DNA of 6,184 nt from JBNJEM01 sp051745935 (GCA_051745935.1 JBNJEM010000484.1:1-6184), one strand, 5' to 3'. Counted from the stretch's first letter, positions 1 through 6,040 are shown. Numbers and translations are program-made. Notes: generated from the letters alone by a model not told the origin.

Positions 1-21
1 CCGGTCGCGGATGACGTTCTC

Positions 22-57
22 CGCCGCGAGTCCGACCAACGGGAGGACGGCTTGCGT
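22..57 (+). repeat. Left arm of a 36-bp inverted repeat
   Basis: Bases 22-57 match the reverse complement of 6041-6076 at 35 of 36 positions; the only difference is C at 40. The arm starts with CGCCGCGAGTCCGACCAA and ends with GGAGGACGGCTTGCGT. It lies in non-coding DNA about 40 bases before ackA. No reading frame through bases 1-97 gives a credible gene end: one frame runs on out of phase into ackA and the other two soon stop. It is either a dispersed intergenic repeat present in both orientations or the end of a larger element; one window cannot tell which. Confidence 0.85.
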
Positions 58-97
58 CGGGCCGCGTTCCACCCGGAAAAATCCAACCGCCTGAAAT

Positions 98-1327
98 ATG
101 CCGGCCAAAACCATGAAAATTCTTGTTGTCAATTGTGGCAGTTCGTCCATCAAATGTCGACTTTACCGGATGCCGCCGCGCGAGGTGCTGGCTGAGGGGC
201 AGGTTGAGCGTCTCGGGGAGGAGTCCGCCGCGGTGGCGTTTGAATTGGATGGACAAGCGAGCCGGATTGAAGGGGCGATCGCGGACCATCACCAGGGCAT
301 GCGAATGATCCTGGACACGCTCGTGCACGCGGACCATGACGCGCTGCGTGATCTATCGGAAATCGGCGCCGTGGGCCATCGGGTGGTTCATGGTGGCCAA
401 GCCTTCAGTGACTCGGTGTTGATCGACGACGAGGTGATGGCGGCGATTGACCGGTGCGCGGACCTGGCCCCGTTGCACAATCCAGCGAACATGACCGGTA
501 TCCAAGCGGCGCGGGAGATTCTGCCGAACGTGCCTCAGGTGGCCTGTTTCGACACGGCCTTCCACGCGACGATTCCCAAGGTTGCTTACCTCTACGGCCT
601 CCCCTACCACATCCATGAACAATACGGGATACGCCGCTACGGGTTCCATGGCACGTCGCACCGCTACGTGGCTGGCCGCACCGCGCGGTTGCTTGACCAG
701 CCGGAAGAACAGGTCAACTGTATCACCGTGCATCTCGGCAACGGGTGCTCGATGGCGGCCGTGCGGGGAGGGCGTTCGGTCGATACGTCCATGGGCCTGA
801 CGCCCCTCGAAGGGCTGCTCATGGGGACCCGAAGCGGCGACATGGATCCGGCCATTCTCTTTTATTTGGCGGAGAAAGGATTCCGGATGGATGGCCTCAA
901 CGAGCTCTGTAACAAGCAGAGTGGTTTGTTGGGCATTTCAGGGCAGTCGAATGACATGCGAGCGTTGACGCGGTCCGCCGAGGAGGGGAATGAGAGGGCG
1001 AAGCTGGCCATCGATGTCTTCTGTTACCGCGTGAAAAAATATATCGGGGCGTACCTCGCCGTTCTGGGACGGGTTGATGCCATCACGTTCACGGGCGGCA
1101 TTGGCGAACATGTACCGGAAGTGCGAAGCCTCGCCTGCGAGCAGCTGGAGCCGCTCGGTATCCGCGTGGATGAAAACCGAAATCACGACGGGATTACCGG
1201 CGAACGGCGTATTAGTTCGCCTGAAAGCGAAATCCACGTGTTGGTGGTTCCAACCGACGAAGAAGGTGTCATTGCCGCGGATACATTCGAAATCGTCCAA
1301 TCACCGAATGGGACCGGTGGGCCATAG
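98..1327 (+). CDS. ackA: Acetate kinase
   Basis: Cytoplasmic ASKHA-family kinase that interconverts acetate + ATP and acetyl phosphate + ADP, making ATP from acetyl phosphate or activating acetate. All family signatures are present, numbered from ATG 98: phosphate-loop segment VNCGSSSIK (11-19), GHRVVHGG (93-100), PLHNPAN (125-131), FDTAFH (151-156), RRYGFHGTSHRYV (179-191), HLGNGCS (212-218), GTRSGDMDP (243-251), FTGGIGEH (331-338) and TDEEG (386-390). Residues matching the well-studied Methanosarcina enzyme are N12, R95, D152, H184, R245 and E388, so it should be active. At 409 residues it has the normal family length. The start is unsettled: ATG 113 gives the usual MKILVVNCGSSS N-terminus, ATG 98 adds MPAKT, and neither has a clear Shine-Dalgarno. 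No phosphotransacetylase gene is adjacent, and it appears to be transcribed alone. Identity is secure. Confidence 0.97.
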   Translation: MPAKTMKILVVNCGSSSIKCRLYRMPPREVLAEGQVERLGEESAAVAFELDGQASRIEGAIADHHQGMRMILDTLVHADHDALRDLSEIGAVGHRVVHGGQAFSDSVLIDDEVMAAIDRCADLAPLHNPANMTGIQAAREILPNVPQVACFDTAFHATIPKVAYLYGLPYHIHEQYGIRRYGFHGTSHRYVAGRTARLLDQPEEQVNCITVHLGNGCSMAAVRGGRSVDTSMGLTPLEGLLMGTRSGDMDPAILFYLAEKGFRMDGLNELCNKQSGLLGISGQSNDMRALTRSAEEGNERAKLAIDVFCYRVKKYIGAYLAVLGRVDAITFTGGIGEHVPEVRSLACEQLEPLGIRVDENRNHDGITGERRISSPESEIHVLVVPTDEEGVIAADTFEIVQSPNGTGGP

Positions 1328-1443
1328 GCGAAAGTCGAGCCGCCGAAGGGCTGCCCTTGTGCCGCCGTCGCTGGTCGTTATCTTTTGTGGAAATGCGAAC
1401 TCGTTATGGGATCCTAGTTCGACAGCGCCATTTTGGTACTTCC

Positions 1444-1464
1444 CCACCGACCTTGTGCGGGTGG
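1444..1464 (-). repeat. Degenerate inverted copy of the CCACCGGC hairpin
   Basis: This 21-base segment matches the reverse complement of 1519-1539 at 19 of 21 positions. CCACC (1444-1448) pairs with GGTGG (1460-1464). Two opposed mismatches interrupt the stem, one C-G pair follows, and the loop is CTTGT. With the hairpin at 1519-1539 it makes a head-to-head pair about 54 bases apart, like the paired arrangement of REP elements in other bacteria. Confidence 0.65.
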
Positions 1465-1518
1465 CTTGTTGGTTTGTTAACTATCCTCCGCTTCCACAGT
1501 AGTTTTTAACCCCCCTAA

Positions 1519-1539
1519 CCACCGGCACAAGGCCGGTGG
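1519..1539 (+). repeat. REP-like perfect hairpin, 8-bp stem and 5-base loop
   Basis: CCACCGGC (1519-1526), loop ACAAG (1527-1531) and GCCGGTGG (1532-1539) form a perfect 8-bp GC-rich stem. No T-run follows, so it is not a classical intrinsic terminator, although it could stop transcription or protect the ackA transcript end. It has the same build as the hairpins at 4425-4449, 6093-6113 and 6160-6180, which all have a 5-base loop and a C-rich left arm. Confidence 0.75.
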
Positions 1540-1766
1540 GGCTAACACTTTCTGCCATAACACGTTACGTCCATTGGCCCAACCAAAGTGGGGCTGTTCA
1601 GTTAGGAGCCATGCCAAATCCAGTCAGGGGTCCTTTCATCCAGGGCGTTTTGGGAGCGGGAACGACGTTTTGTTACGGGCTGTTGGATCCGGCGTAACGG
1701 ATGAAGGGCGGCGGAGCCAACCACTGAACCCCCTGACGAGTCGTAAACTTGGCTGGTCGCGGCATA

Positions 1767-1816
1767 TTCAGGCATTACACACTACTTCAGGCATTACACA
1801 CGACCAAACACATTAC
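1767..1816 (+). promoter_or_regulatory. Three CATTAC boxes at 19-bp spacing upstream of the DUF4954 gene
   Basis: TTCAGGCATTACACAC occurs perfectly at 1767-1782 and 1786-1801. A third, partial unit keeps CATTAC in the same phase, so CATTAC sits at 1773, 1792 and 1811. A 19-bp period is close to two helical turns, putting the boxes on nearly the same DNA face. The last box touches the ribosome-binding site of the next gene. This is typical of a multi-site operator, but the binding protein is unknown and no promoter could be placed. It could also be a chance short tandem duplication plus one unrelated CATTAC. Confidence 0.5.
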
Positions 1817-1825
1817 GAAGAAGGA
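1817..1825 (+). promoter_or_regulatory. Ribosome-binding site that sets the DUF4954 start
   Basis: The purine-rich GAAGAAGGA ends 7 bases before GTG 1833, a normal spacing. It is only one base from the in-frame GTG 1827, which is too close. A longer frame from TTG 1749 would run through the CATTAC repeats and has no such site. Confidence 0.7.
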
Positions 1826-1832
1826 CGTGACC

Positions 1833-3836
1833 GTGGCGGAGACATCCCAATACCGAAAGCTGACGACCGAAGAAATCACCGCGATGCGGCAACAGGGCTG
1901 TTCGGTGGCCGAGGACGATTGGAGTCGAATCGAGGTGGCCGACGGCTTTCAGGCCGCTCTGGTTGAAAACGCGCGGTTTGGTGGCGAAGTGCGGCTCGGG
2001 GCGCTGGGGGGGCCGGCTTCTGGCGCCGCGGGGGGGACATCACGAATTCGCAACGCGTCCCTGGTCAATTGCCGGCTGGGAAATCATGTCCGGATGGATA
2101 ATATCGGGGTGCGCGTTTCGGGTTACGATATTGGCGACGGCGCCGCGATCGAAAACGTTGGGCTTCTTGAGGCCAGCGACGAGGCGACGTTCGGAAACGG
2201 AGTGGAAGTCGAGGTTCTCAATGAGGGAGGCGGTCGGGAAGTTGTTCTCTTTGATGGGCTCTCGTCGCAGTTTGCCCACATGCTCTGTCTCTATCGCTAC
2301 CGTCCGGCAATGGTCGAAAAAATGCAAGAGATGGTGACTGACGAGGTTCGCAAAGCCCGGCAAGCGCGAGGGCGAATTGGAGCGGGCGCGCGGGTTCGAT
2401 CGACAAACAAGGTGGTTGACGTTCGCGTTGGGCCGGCCGCCGTCATTGACGGCGCGGCGTTGTTGGAGAACGGATCCATACTCAGTTCGCCCGCGGCGCC
2501 CACCGAGGTTGGAGCGGGGGTGGAGGCCCATGATTTCATCATTGCCGAAGGGGCGCGGGTCGACAGCGCGGCGATGTTGGCCAAAACCTACGTGGGACAG
2601 GCATCCCGGGTCGGCCGCCAATTCTCCGCCGAGGGGTCGCTGTTCTTTGCCAATTGTGAAGCCTTTCATGGCGAAGCATGCAGCGTTTTCGCCGGTCCTT
2701 ACACGGTGACGCACCACAAAGGCAGCCTGCTGATCGCGGGCGTGTTTAGCTTTTACAATGCCGGTAGCGGGACGAACCAGTCAAACCATATGTACAAGCT
2801 GGGACCGGTGCACGAAGGCCGCCTGGAACGGGGCTCGAAAACAGGGTCGTTCTCCTATGTGATGTGGCCCTGCCGCTTGGGGCCCTTTTCCGTGGTCTTG
2901 GGCAAGCATTCGCGCTGCTTTGATACCGGCGATTTCCCATTCAGCCACGTGGAGGCGTTGCCGGACGGTCGCTGCTCTCTGGTTCCGGGCTTCAATTTGA
3001 CAACCGTTGGTACCGTTCGAGATGGTGCCAAGTGGCCGTCGCGCGATCGGCGGGCTGGCAGCAAGCGGGATCGCGTGAGCTTCGACGTTTTCAGCCCCTA
3101 TACCGTCGGCCGCATGCTCCGTGGCATCGACCGTCTTCAAGACCTTCAAAACAGGACGGACCGATCAGTGAAGACCGTGACGGTGGGCGGGGCCGATGTC
3201 AAACGCGTGTTTCTCCGCACCGGCCAAAAACTCTTCCGCCGGGGCTCGCTGATGTACCTGGCCGAGAGAATCGTGCAACGGGTTGAAGCGGCCCTCGAAG
3301 CAGGCACCCAACCGATCACCGATGCGCTGCAAGATTCTCGCCACGCCGTGTATTCCGAGCAATGGGTGGACGTTGGGGGCCAATTGATGCCCGCCGCGCG
3401 ATTGACCAAGCTTGTGGACGAGATAGCCGACGGCACGGTCTCCGACCTGGCACGGTTTAATGCTCGCCTCGATCAAATCCAGACGTGCTACCCCGAGGAC
3501 GAATGGGTATGGGTTAAGACGGCCTATCAAAAAATGACCGGCGTGAACGTCAATCAAGCCACCCCGCGCGATCTGGCCGCCATTGCCGACACGTTCCTGG
3601 TGAATCGCAGGGAATTCCTCGAAGCCGTGTTGGTCGACGCGATGAAGGAATTCGAGCAACAGAGCGCCATTGGCTTCGGAACGGATGGTCCACCCGAAGC
3701 AAAGGAACTCGACTTCCAGGCGGTGCGCGGGGTCTATGATAGCAACAAGTTTGTGGTACAACTACGTGCGGAAATCGAGTCGCTTGCACAACGTGTCGAG
3801 CGGCTGAAACAACAAGTTTGTCCCTCTCGAGATTAA
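1833..3836 (+). CDS. DUF4954-type left-handed beta-helix protein
   Basis: Function unknown; probably cytoplasmic, with no signal peptide or membrane span. It has 667 residues from GTG 1833, close to the size I recall for DUF4954 proteins of Bacteroidetes and relatives. The N-terminus has the family-like RKLTTEEI and DWSRIEVADGF (about 8-39). Hexapeptide-type beta-helix rungs follow at about 45-130 (RNASLVNCRLGNHV, DIGDGAAIENV) and 180-310 (RIGAGARV, VGPAAVIDGAALLENGSIL, IIAEGARVDSAAML). A strongly conserved-looking core contains YTVTHHKGSLLIAG (290-303), AGSGTNQSNHMYKLGP (310-325), MWPCRLGPFSVVLGKH (344-359) and FDTGDFPFS (363-371). The C-terminal third is mainly helical and ends in a likely coiled coil (about 636-663). 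Beta-helix proteins of this fold often transfer acyl groups, and an ACP gene follows after 11 bases, so an acyl-ACP-linked role is a reasonable inference. A Gly/Ala-rich loop (56-69) is encoded between two G7 tracts. Family assignment is from motif memory, not a search. Confidence 0.88.
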   Translation: MAETSQYRKLTTEEITAMRQQGCSVAEDDWSRIEVADGFQAALVENARFGGEVRLGALGGPASGAAGGTSRIRNASLVNCRLGNHVRMDNIGVRVSGYDIGDGAAIENVGLLEASDEATFGNGVEVEVLNEGGGREVVLFDGLSSQFAHMLCLYRYRPAMVEKMQEMVTDEVRKARQARGRIGAGARVRSTNKVVDVRVGPAAVIDGAALLENGSILSSPAAPTEVGAGVEAHDFIIAEGARVDSAAMLAKTYVGQASRVGRQFSAEGSLFFANCEAFHGEACSVFAGPYTVTHHKGSLLIAGVFSFYNAGSGTNQSNHMYKLGPVHEGRLERGSKTGSFSYVMWPCRLGPFSVVLGKHSRCFDTGDFPFSHVEALPDGRCSLVPGFNLTTVGTVRDGAKWPSRDRRAGSKRDRVSFDVFSPYTVGRMLRGIDRLQDLQNRTDRSVKTVTVGGADVKRVFLRTGQKLFRRGSLMYLAERIVQRVEAALEAGTQPITDALQDSRHAVYSEQWVDVGGQLMPAARLTKLVDEIADGTVSDLARFNARLDQIQTCYPEDEWVWVKTAYQKMTGVNVNQATPRDLAAIADTFLVNRREFLEAVLVDAMKEFEQQSAIGFGTDGPPEAKELDFQAVRGVYDSNKFVVQLRAEIESLAQRVERLKQQVCPSRD

Positions 3837-3840
3837 GGAG
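3835..3840 (+). promoter_or_regulatory. Ribosome-binding site of the ACP gene
   Basis: AAGGAG overlaps the last two bases of the upstream TAA stop and lies 7 bases before ATG 3848. This strong site fixes the ACP start and implies translational coupling with the upstream gene. Confidence 0.85.
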
Positions 3841-3847
3841 TCGCCGG

Positions 3848-4090
3848 ATGTCCGACGTCGCTGATCGTATCAGGAAGGTTACCGCCGAAACATTGAACGT
3901 GGACCCGTCTCGCGTGAGCGATGAATCGCGCTTCGTTGAAGATCTCGGGGCCAGTTCAATGCAAAGCGTCGAGTTGGTTGCCGCGTTCGAGGAAGAATTC
4001 GACATTGACATGGATGAACAAGCGGCGCTCTCCGTCAAAAACGTCGGCGATGCCATCACATTCATTCAGAAAATCGTCGAGGAGGACTGA
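3848..4090 (+). CDS. Acyl carrier protein, variant DSL motif
   Basis: An 80-residue acidic protein of standard ACP length, cytoplasmic, expected to carry acyl groups on a 4'-phosphopantetheine arm. The helix I region is VADRIRKVTAETLNV. The attachment region is EDLGASSMQSVELVAAFEEE (31-50), then FDIDMDEQAA and NVGDAITFIQKIV as helix IV. S37 aligns with the serine modified by phosphopantetheinyl transferase, but the usual D-S-L reads S36-S37-M38, so the conserved aspartate is missing. It starts 11 bases after the DUF4954 stop with an excellent AAGGAG site, so the two are surely one operon. No fabF, fabD, acpS or other fatty-acid gene is visible, which argues for a specialised rather than housekeeping ACP. 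I therefore give no acpP symbol. Family call is firm; partner is unknown. Confidence 0.93.
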   Translation: MSDVADRIRKVTAETLNVDPSRVSDESRFVEDLGASSMQSVELVAAFEEEFDIDMDEQAALSVKNVGDAITFIQKIVEED

Positions 4091-4171
4091 GGCGGTCCCA
4101 CGCGGATTCGTCACGCGGGCCGGTCGTGGTCGGCTACCCGAAAACCTTGGCGATGACCGGAAACCGGGGTG

Positions 4172-4186
4172 GGGCGAGAAACGCCT
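4172..4186 (+). repeat. 15-bp repeat GGGCGAGAAACGCCT, first copy
   Basis: The same 15 bases recur at 4350-4364 near the end of direct-repeat copy 1, and with two changes at 4798-4812 near the end of copy 2. GGCG and CGCC can pair around AGAAA. It may mark a boundary of the 175-bp repeat family, since it lies just before copy 1 and inside the end of both copies. Confidence 0.6.
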
Positions 4187-4199
4187 CTCGGTTCTTGTG

Positions 4200-4374
4200 A
4201 CTCAAACTGTACGCTTCGCCTCTCGACTAGCTGGTAAAGCCCGGCTTTCGGCGCCTTTTCGGCCATGACCGCACCCGTCACGGGTTCAAATTCGATCCAC
4301 CTGAACACGACCTGAAACCAGGGCTTTTCCAGCGTCTGGGCCGTTGGAAGGGCGAGAAACGCCTACACTTTGAG
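4200..4374 (+). repeat. 175-bp direct repeat, copy 1
   Basis: Bases 4200-4374 align to 4648-4822 without gaps, with 8 differences by eye (about 95% identity). It starts ACTCAAACTGTACGCTTCGC and ends TACACTTTGAG, and begins 109 bases after the ACP stop. It contains the small hairpin AAAGC-CCG-GCTTT and a stretch resembling a tRNA T-loop that does not fold as one. A minus-strand frame reads through most of it (TLEKPWFQVVFRWIEFEP...), but five of seven sense-codon differences between the copies change the residue, so protein selection is not supported. Origin unknown: a dispersed repeat or a local duplication. Confidence 0.9.
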
Positions 4375-4647
4375 TTGTAAACGATTGTGTCGCGTTGTGC
4401 CGCCTGGATTTCCGGCAGCCGATGTCCCCCGCGAATTGATCGCGGGGGATTGGGTGATCGGGGATGAGAGCGAAATCCGTCTGTGGTTAAAGTCGGCGGA
4501 ATAGCGGGGCCGACTGTTTGACATTTTAGGGCGTAACGGCGAAACTGAAGGCATTTGGTCATGGCACGGCGGCGAGAGGCCTTCACGCTATCGTGGAGGG
4601 CCACGCGTCTCGCGATTGGTGCGGACCCGGCTCGCGCGAATCCAAGA
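4375..4647. other. Spacer between the 175-bp direct repeats
   Basis: These 273 bases have no convincing gene on either strand. They hold the strong hairpin at 4425-4449 and a larger imperfect one at about 4573-4612. In the latter, CGAGA then GGCCTTCACG pair with CGTGGAGGGCC and TCTCG around loop CTAT, with one bulged G and a 5-base bulge. Flanked by direct repeats, the block could be a small non-autonomous element or a structured RNA; neither is shown. Confidence 0.55.
4425..4449. repeat. Perfect hairpin, 10-bp stem and 5-base loop
   Basis: TCCCCCGCGA (4425-4434), loop ATTGA (4435-4439) and TCGCGGGGGA (4440-4449) form a perfect 10-bp stem. No T-run follows. It has the same C-rich-arm and 5-base-loop build as the other intergenic hairpins of this window, with a different stem sequence. 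Confidence 0.75.
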
Positions 4648-4822
4648 ACTCAAACTGTACGCTTCGCGTCTCGACTAGCTGGTAAAGCCCGGCTTTTGGC
4701 GCCTTTTCGGCCATGACTGCACCCGTCACGGGTTCAAATTCGATCCACCTGGACACGACCTGAAACCAGGGCTTTTCCAGCGTCTGGGTCGTTCGAAGGG
4801 CGCGAAACGCTTACACTTTGAG
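4648..4822 (+). repeat. 175-bp direct repeat, copy 2
   Basis: Second copy, same orientation, exactly 448 bases after copy 1. It ends 22 bases before ATG 4845, just ahead of that gene's ribosome-binding site. It may therefore supply the promoter or leader of the Tat-type gene, although I see no clear promoter boxes in it. The match breaks off sharply after TTTGAG in both copies. Confidence 0.9.
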
Positions 4823-4829
4823 CAAGAAC

Positions 4830-4835
4830 AGGAGA
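4830..4835 (+). promoter_or_regulatory. Ribosome-binding site of the Tat-type gene
   Basis: AGGAGA ends 9 bases before ATG 4845 and supports that start over the in-frame TTG 4818, which lies inside the end of repeat copy 2 and upstream of this site. The ATG also puts the twin-arginine motif at the normal distance from the N-terminus. Confidence 0.75.
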
Positions 4836-4844
4836 AACGTCAAA

Positions 4845-5879
4845 ATGGCGCGGAAGACTGATCGCAGGTGTTTTTTGGCACGAGGTATTCTGGGCGCTGC
4901 GGGCATGGCGGCGGCGCACGCCAGCGTGGAAGAAGATATTCTGGCTTCCGCCATCGAGGAGGGAACGGCGAATGCCGCTGAGAATCAGCCGGTCCAGACC
5001 GGCATTTCGGCTGACAGTCTGCCCGCGGGGAACATTGGCGACGTGTCAATGAGCCGGTTAATGATGGGTGGGAATCTCATCGGCGGTTGGGCTCACAGTC
5101 GCGACCTGATGTATGCGTCGAAGTTGTTTCAGGAATACAACACCGAGGCCAAAATCTTCGAGACGCTCGAAGTGGCTCAAGCGTGTGGGATTGATACGAT
5201 TCAGATCGACCCGCGATGCTGGGATCCGATCCTCAAGTACAACAAGAATCGCGCGAACAAGATTCAGACGATGGTCTGCGTTCCCCTGAAGTCGGACAAA
5301 GCGGCGATGAAGGAGGAAATCGAGCGGCAAGTGGATCGTGGTGCCACGCTGCTCTATTCGCATGGAGGCACGACTGATTCGTTCATGATGCGAGGCGGTG
5401 AGATGGATGTCATTGCTCAAATGATCGAGCTCATCAAGGCGACGGGCGTGCCGGCCGGCGTGGGCGGTCACTCGCTGAACATGCCGAAGGCGTGCGAGGC
5501 TCATCAGGTCGATGCCGATTACTACGTCAAGACCTTCCACATCGACCGGTACTGGTCGGCGACGCCGGAGGAAACCCGGGAAGAGTACGATTGGATGAGG
5601 CGGACTCCGTCCGACCATGACGCCAACAACGACAGCATGTGGTGCAATGATCCGGAGGAAACAGCGGCTTTCATGGAGACGGTGGAAAAGCCGTGGGTGG
5701 CATTCAAGGTCATGGCCGCGGGGGCCATTTCCCCGCGGATCGCGTTCCAGGCCGCCTATCGTAATGGCGCTGATTTCATTATTGCCGGCATGTTTGACTT
5801 TCAGGTCGAAACAGACGTCAAGATCGCTCTCGACGCGTTGCCGAAAGCCCGTAATCGCCAACGTCCGTGGCGGGCATAG
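4845..5879 (+). CDS. Tat-signal protein with a TIM-barrel, aldo/keto-reductase-like domain
   Basis: A 344-residue protein, probably exported folded by the Tat system. DRRCFLA (6-12) is a twin-arginine motif, followed by a short weakly hydrophobic stretch and a possible AHA cleavage site (24-26). The mature part begins with GNIGDVSMSRLMMGGNLIGG (62-81), which resembles the first strand of aldo/keto reductases. Alternating strand-helix segments follow: IDTIQID (116-122), KIQTMVCVPL (139-148), GATLLYSHGG (166-175), VPAGVGGHSLNMPKACEAH (202-220), YYVKTFHID (226-234), and WVAFKVMAAGAISPRIAFQA (284-303) with GADFIIAGMFDFQ (308-320). This fits a (beta/alpha)8 barrel, and I recall similar exported proteins from planctomycetes. 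I cannot see the Asp-Tyr-Lys-His tetrad of true aldo/keto reductases, so reductase activity is not claimed; H209 and H232 are possible ligands or catalytic residues. It stands alone after repeat copy 2. Substrate unknown. Confidence 0.88.
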   Translation: MARKTDRRCFLARGILGAAGMAAAHASVEEDILASAIEEGTANAAENQPVQTGISADSLPAGNIGDVSMSRLMMGGNLIGGWAHSRDLMYASKLFQEYNTEAKIFETLEVAQACGIDTIQIDPRCWDPILKYNKNRANKIQTMVCVPLKSDKAAMKEEIERQVDRGATLLYSHGGTTDSFMMRGGEMDVIAQMIELIKATGVPAGVGGHSLNMPKACEAHQVDADYYVKTFHIDRYWSATPEETREEYDWMRRTPSDHDANNDSMWCNDPEETAAFMETVEKPWVAFKVMAAGAISPRIAFQAAYRNGADFIIAGMFDFQVETDVKIALDALPKARNRQRPWRA

Positions 5880-6040
5880 GGACCGCTCGCTAAACTCGTG
5901 CCGCCCAGCCGCGCCATGGGGGCGACTCGTCAATTGACGTTCCGGAGCCGCGTGGCGGCGCATCTTGACGAGGTCGCGAGGCGGGACCTGGAGCCGCAAG
6001 CAAGGCTCGCGCCAAAGGGGCGTGGTGAAAACACGGTAAC

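Larger units (their letters stand above)
1328..1832. other. Intergenic region between ackA and the DUF4954 gene
   Basis: About 500 non-coding bases. Near ackA, AAGGG-CTG-CCCTT (1346-1358) could form a small hairpin, but no T-run follows, so it is only a weak terminator candidate. Two CCACCGGC-type hairpins lie at 1444-1464 and 1519-1539, and a CATTAC repeat cluster lies at 1767-1816. GTTACG (1672-1677) and CGTAAC (1693-1698) form a 6-bp inverted repeat around 15 bases. A 28-codon frame at 1611-1697 is too weakly supported to call. I could not identify a convincing -35/-10 promoter. Confidence 0.7.

Noticed and set aside
1..97. Tail of an upstream gene entering the window
   Set aside because: Two frames stop early and the third overlaps ackA by over 100 bases. 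The segment contains an inverted repeat also found in non-coding DNA at the other end.
1611..1697. 28-codon frame MPNPVRGPFIQGVLGAG... with TAGGAG just upstream
   Set aside because: The purine site is only two bases from the ATG, the frame is very short, and nothing supports conservation.
1732..1750. CTGACGAG...TAAAC, resembling part of a hammerhead ribozyme core
   Set aside because: It has no stem II between the two core strands, and GTAAAC replaces the required GAAA.
1574..1966. Plus-strand frame of 130 codons overlapping the start of the DUF4954 gene
   Set aside because: It runs through the CATTAC repeats and out of frame into a clear gene, with unnatural composition and no ribosome-binding site.
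2040..2717. Long minus-strand open frame opposite the DUF4954 gene; similar ones at 353-733, 3165-3761 and 5058-5999
   Set aside because: Each lies opposite a well-supported gene in GC-rich DNA, where antisense frames stay open by codon bias. The translations are rich in Arg, His and Pro, with no domain I recognise and no start signals.
3448..3464. TGGCAC followed by AATGCT, resembling a sigma-54 promoter
   Set aside because: It lies within the DUF4954 coding sequence and the -12 element does not match TTGC.
4236..4262. AAAGC-CCG-GCTTT followed by T-rich sequence as an ACP-operon terminator
   Set aside because: The stem is only 5 bp, the T stretch is interrupted, and the same sequence recurs in copy 2 just before a gene start.
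4287..4304. GGGTTCAAATTCGATCC in the 175-bp repeat, resembling a tRNA T-arm
   Set aside because: The T-stem does not pair and no acceptor, D or anticodon arms can be placed around it.
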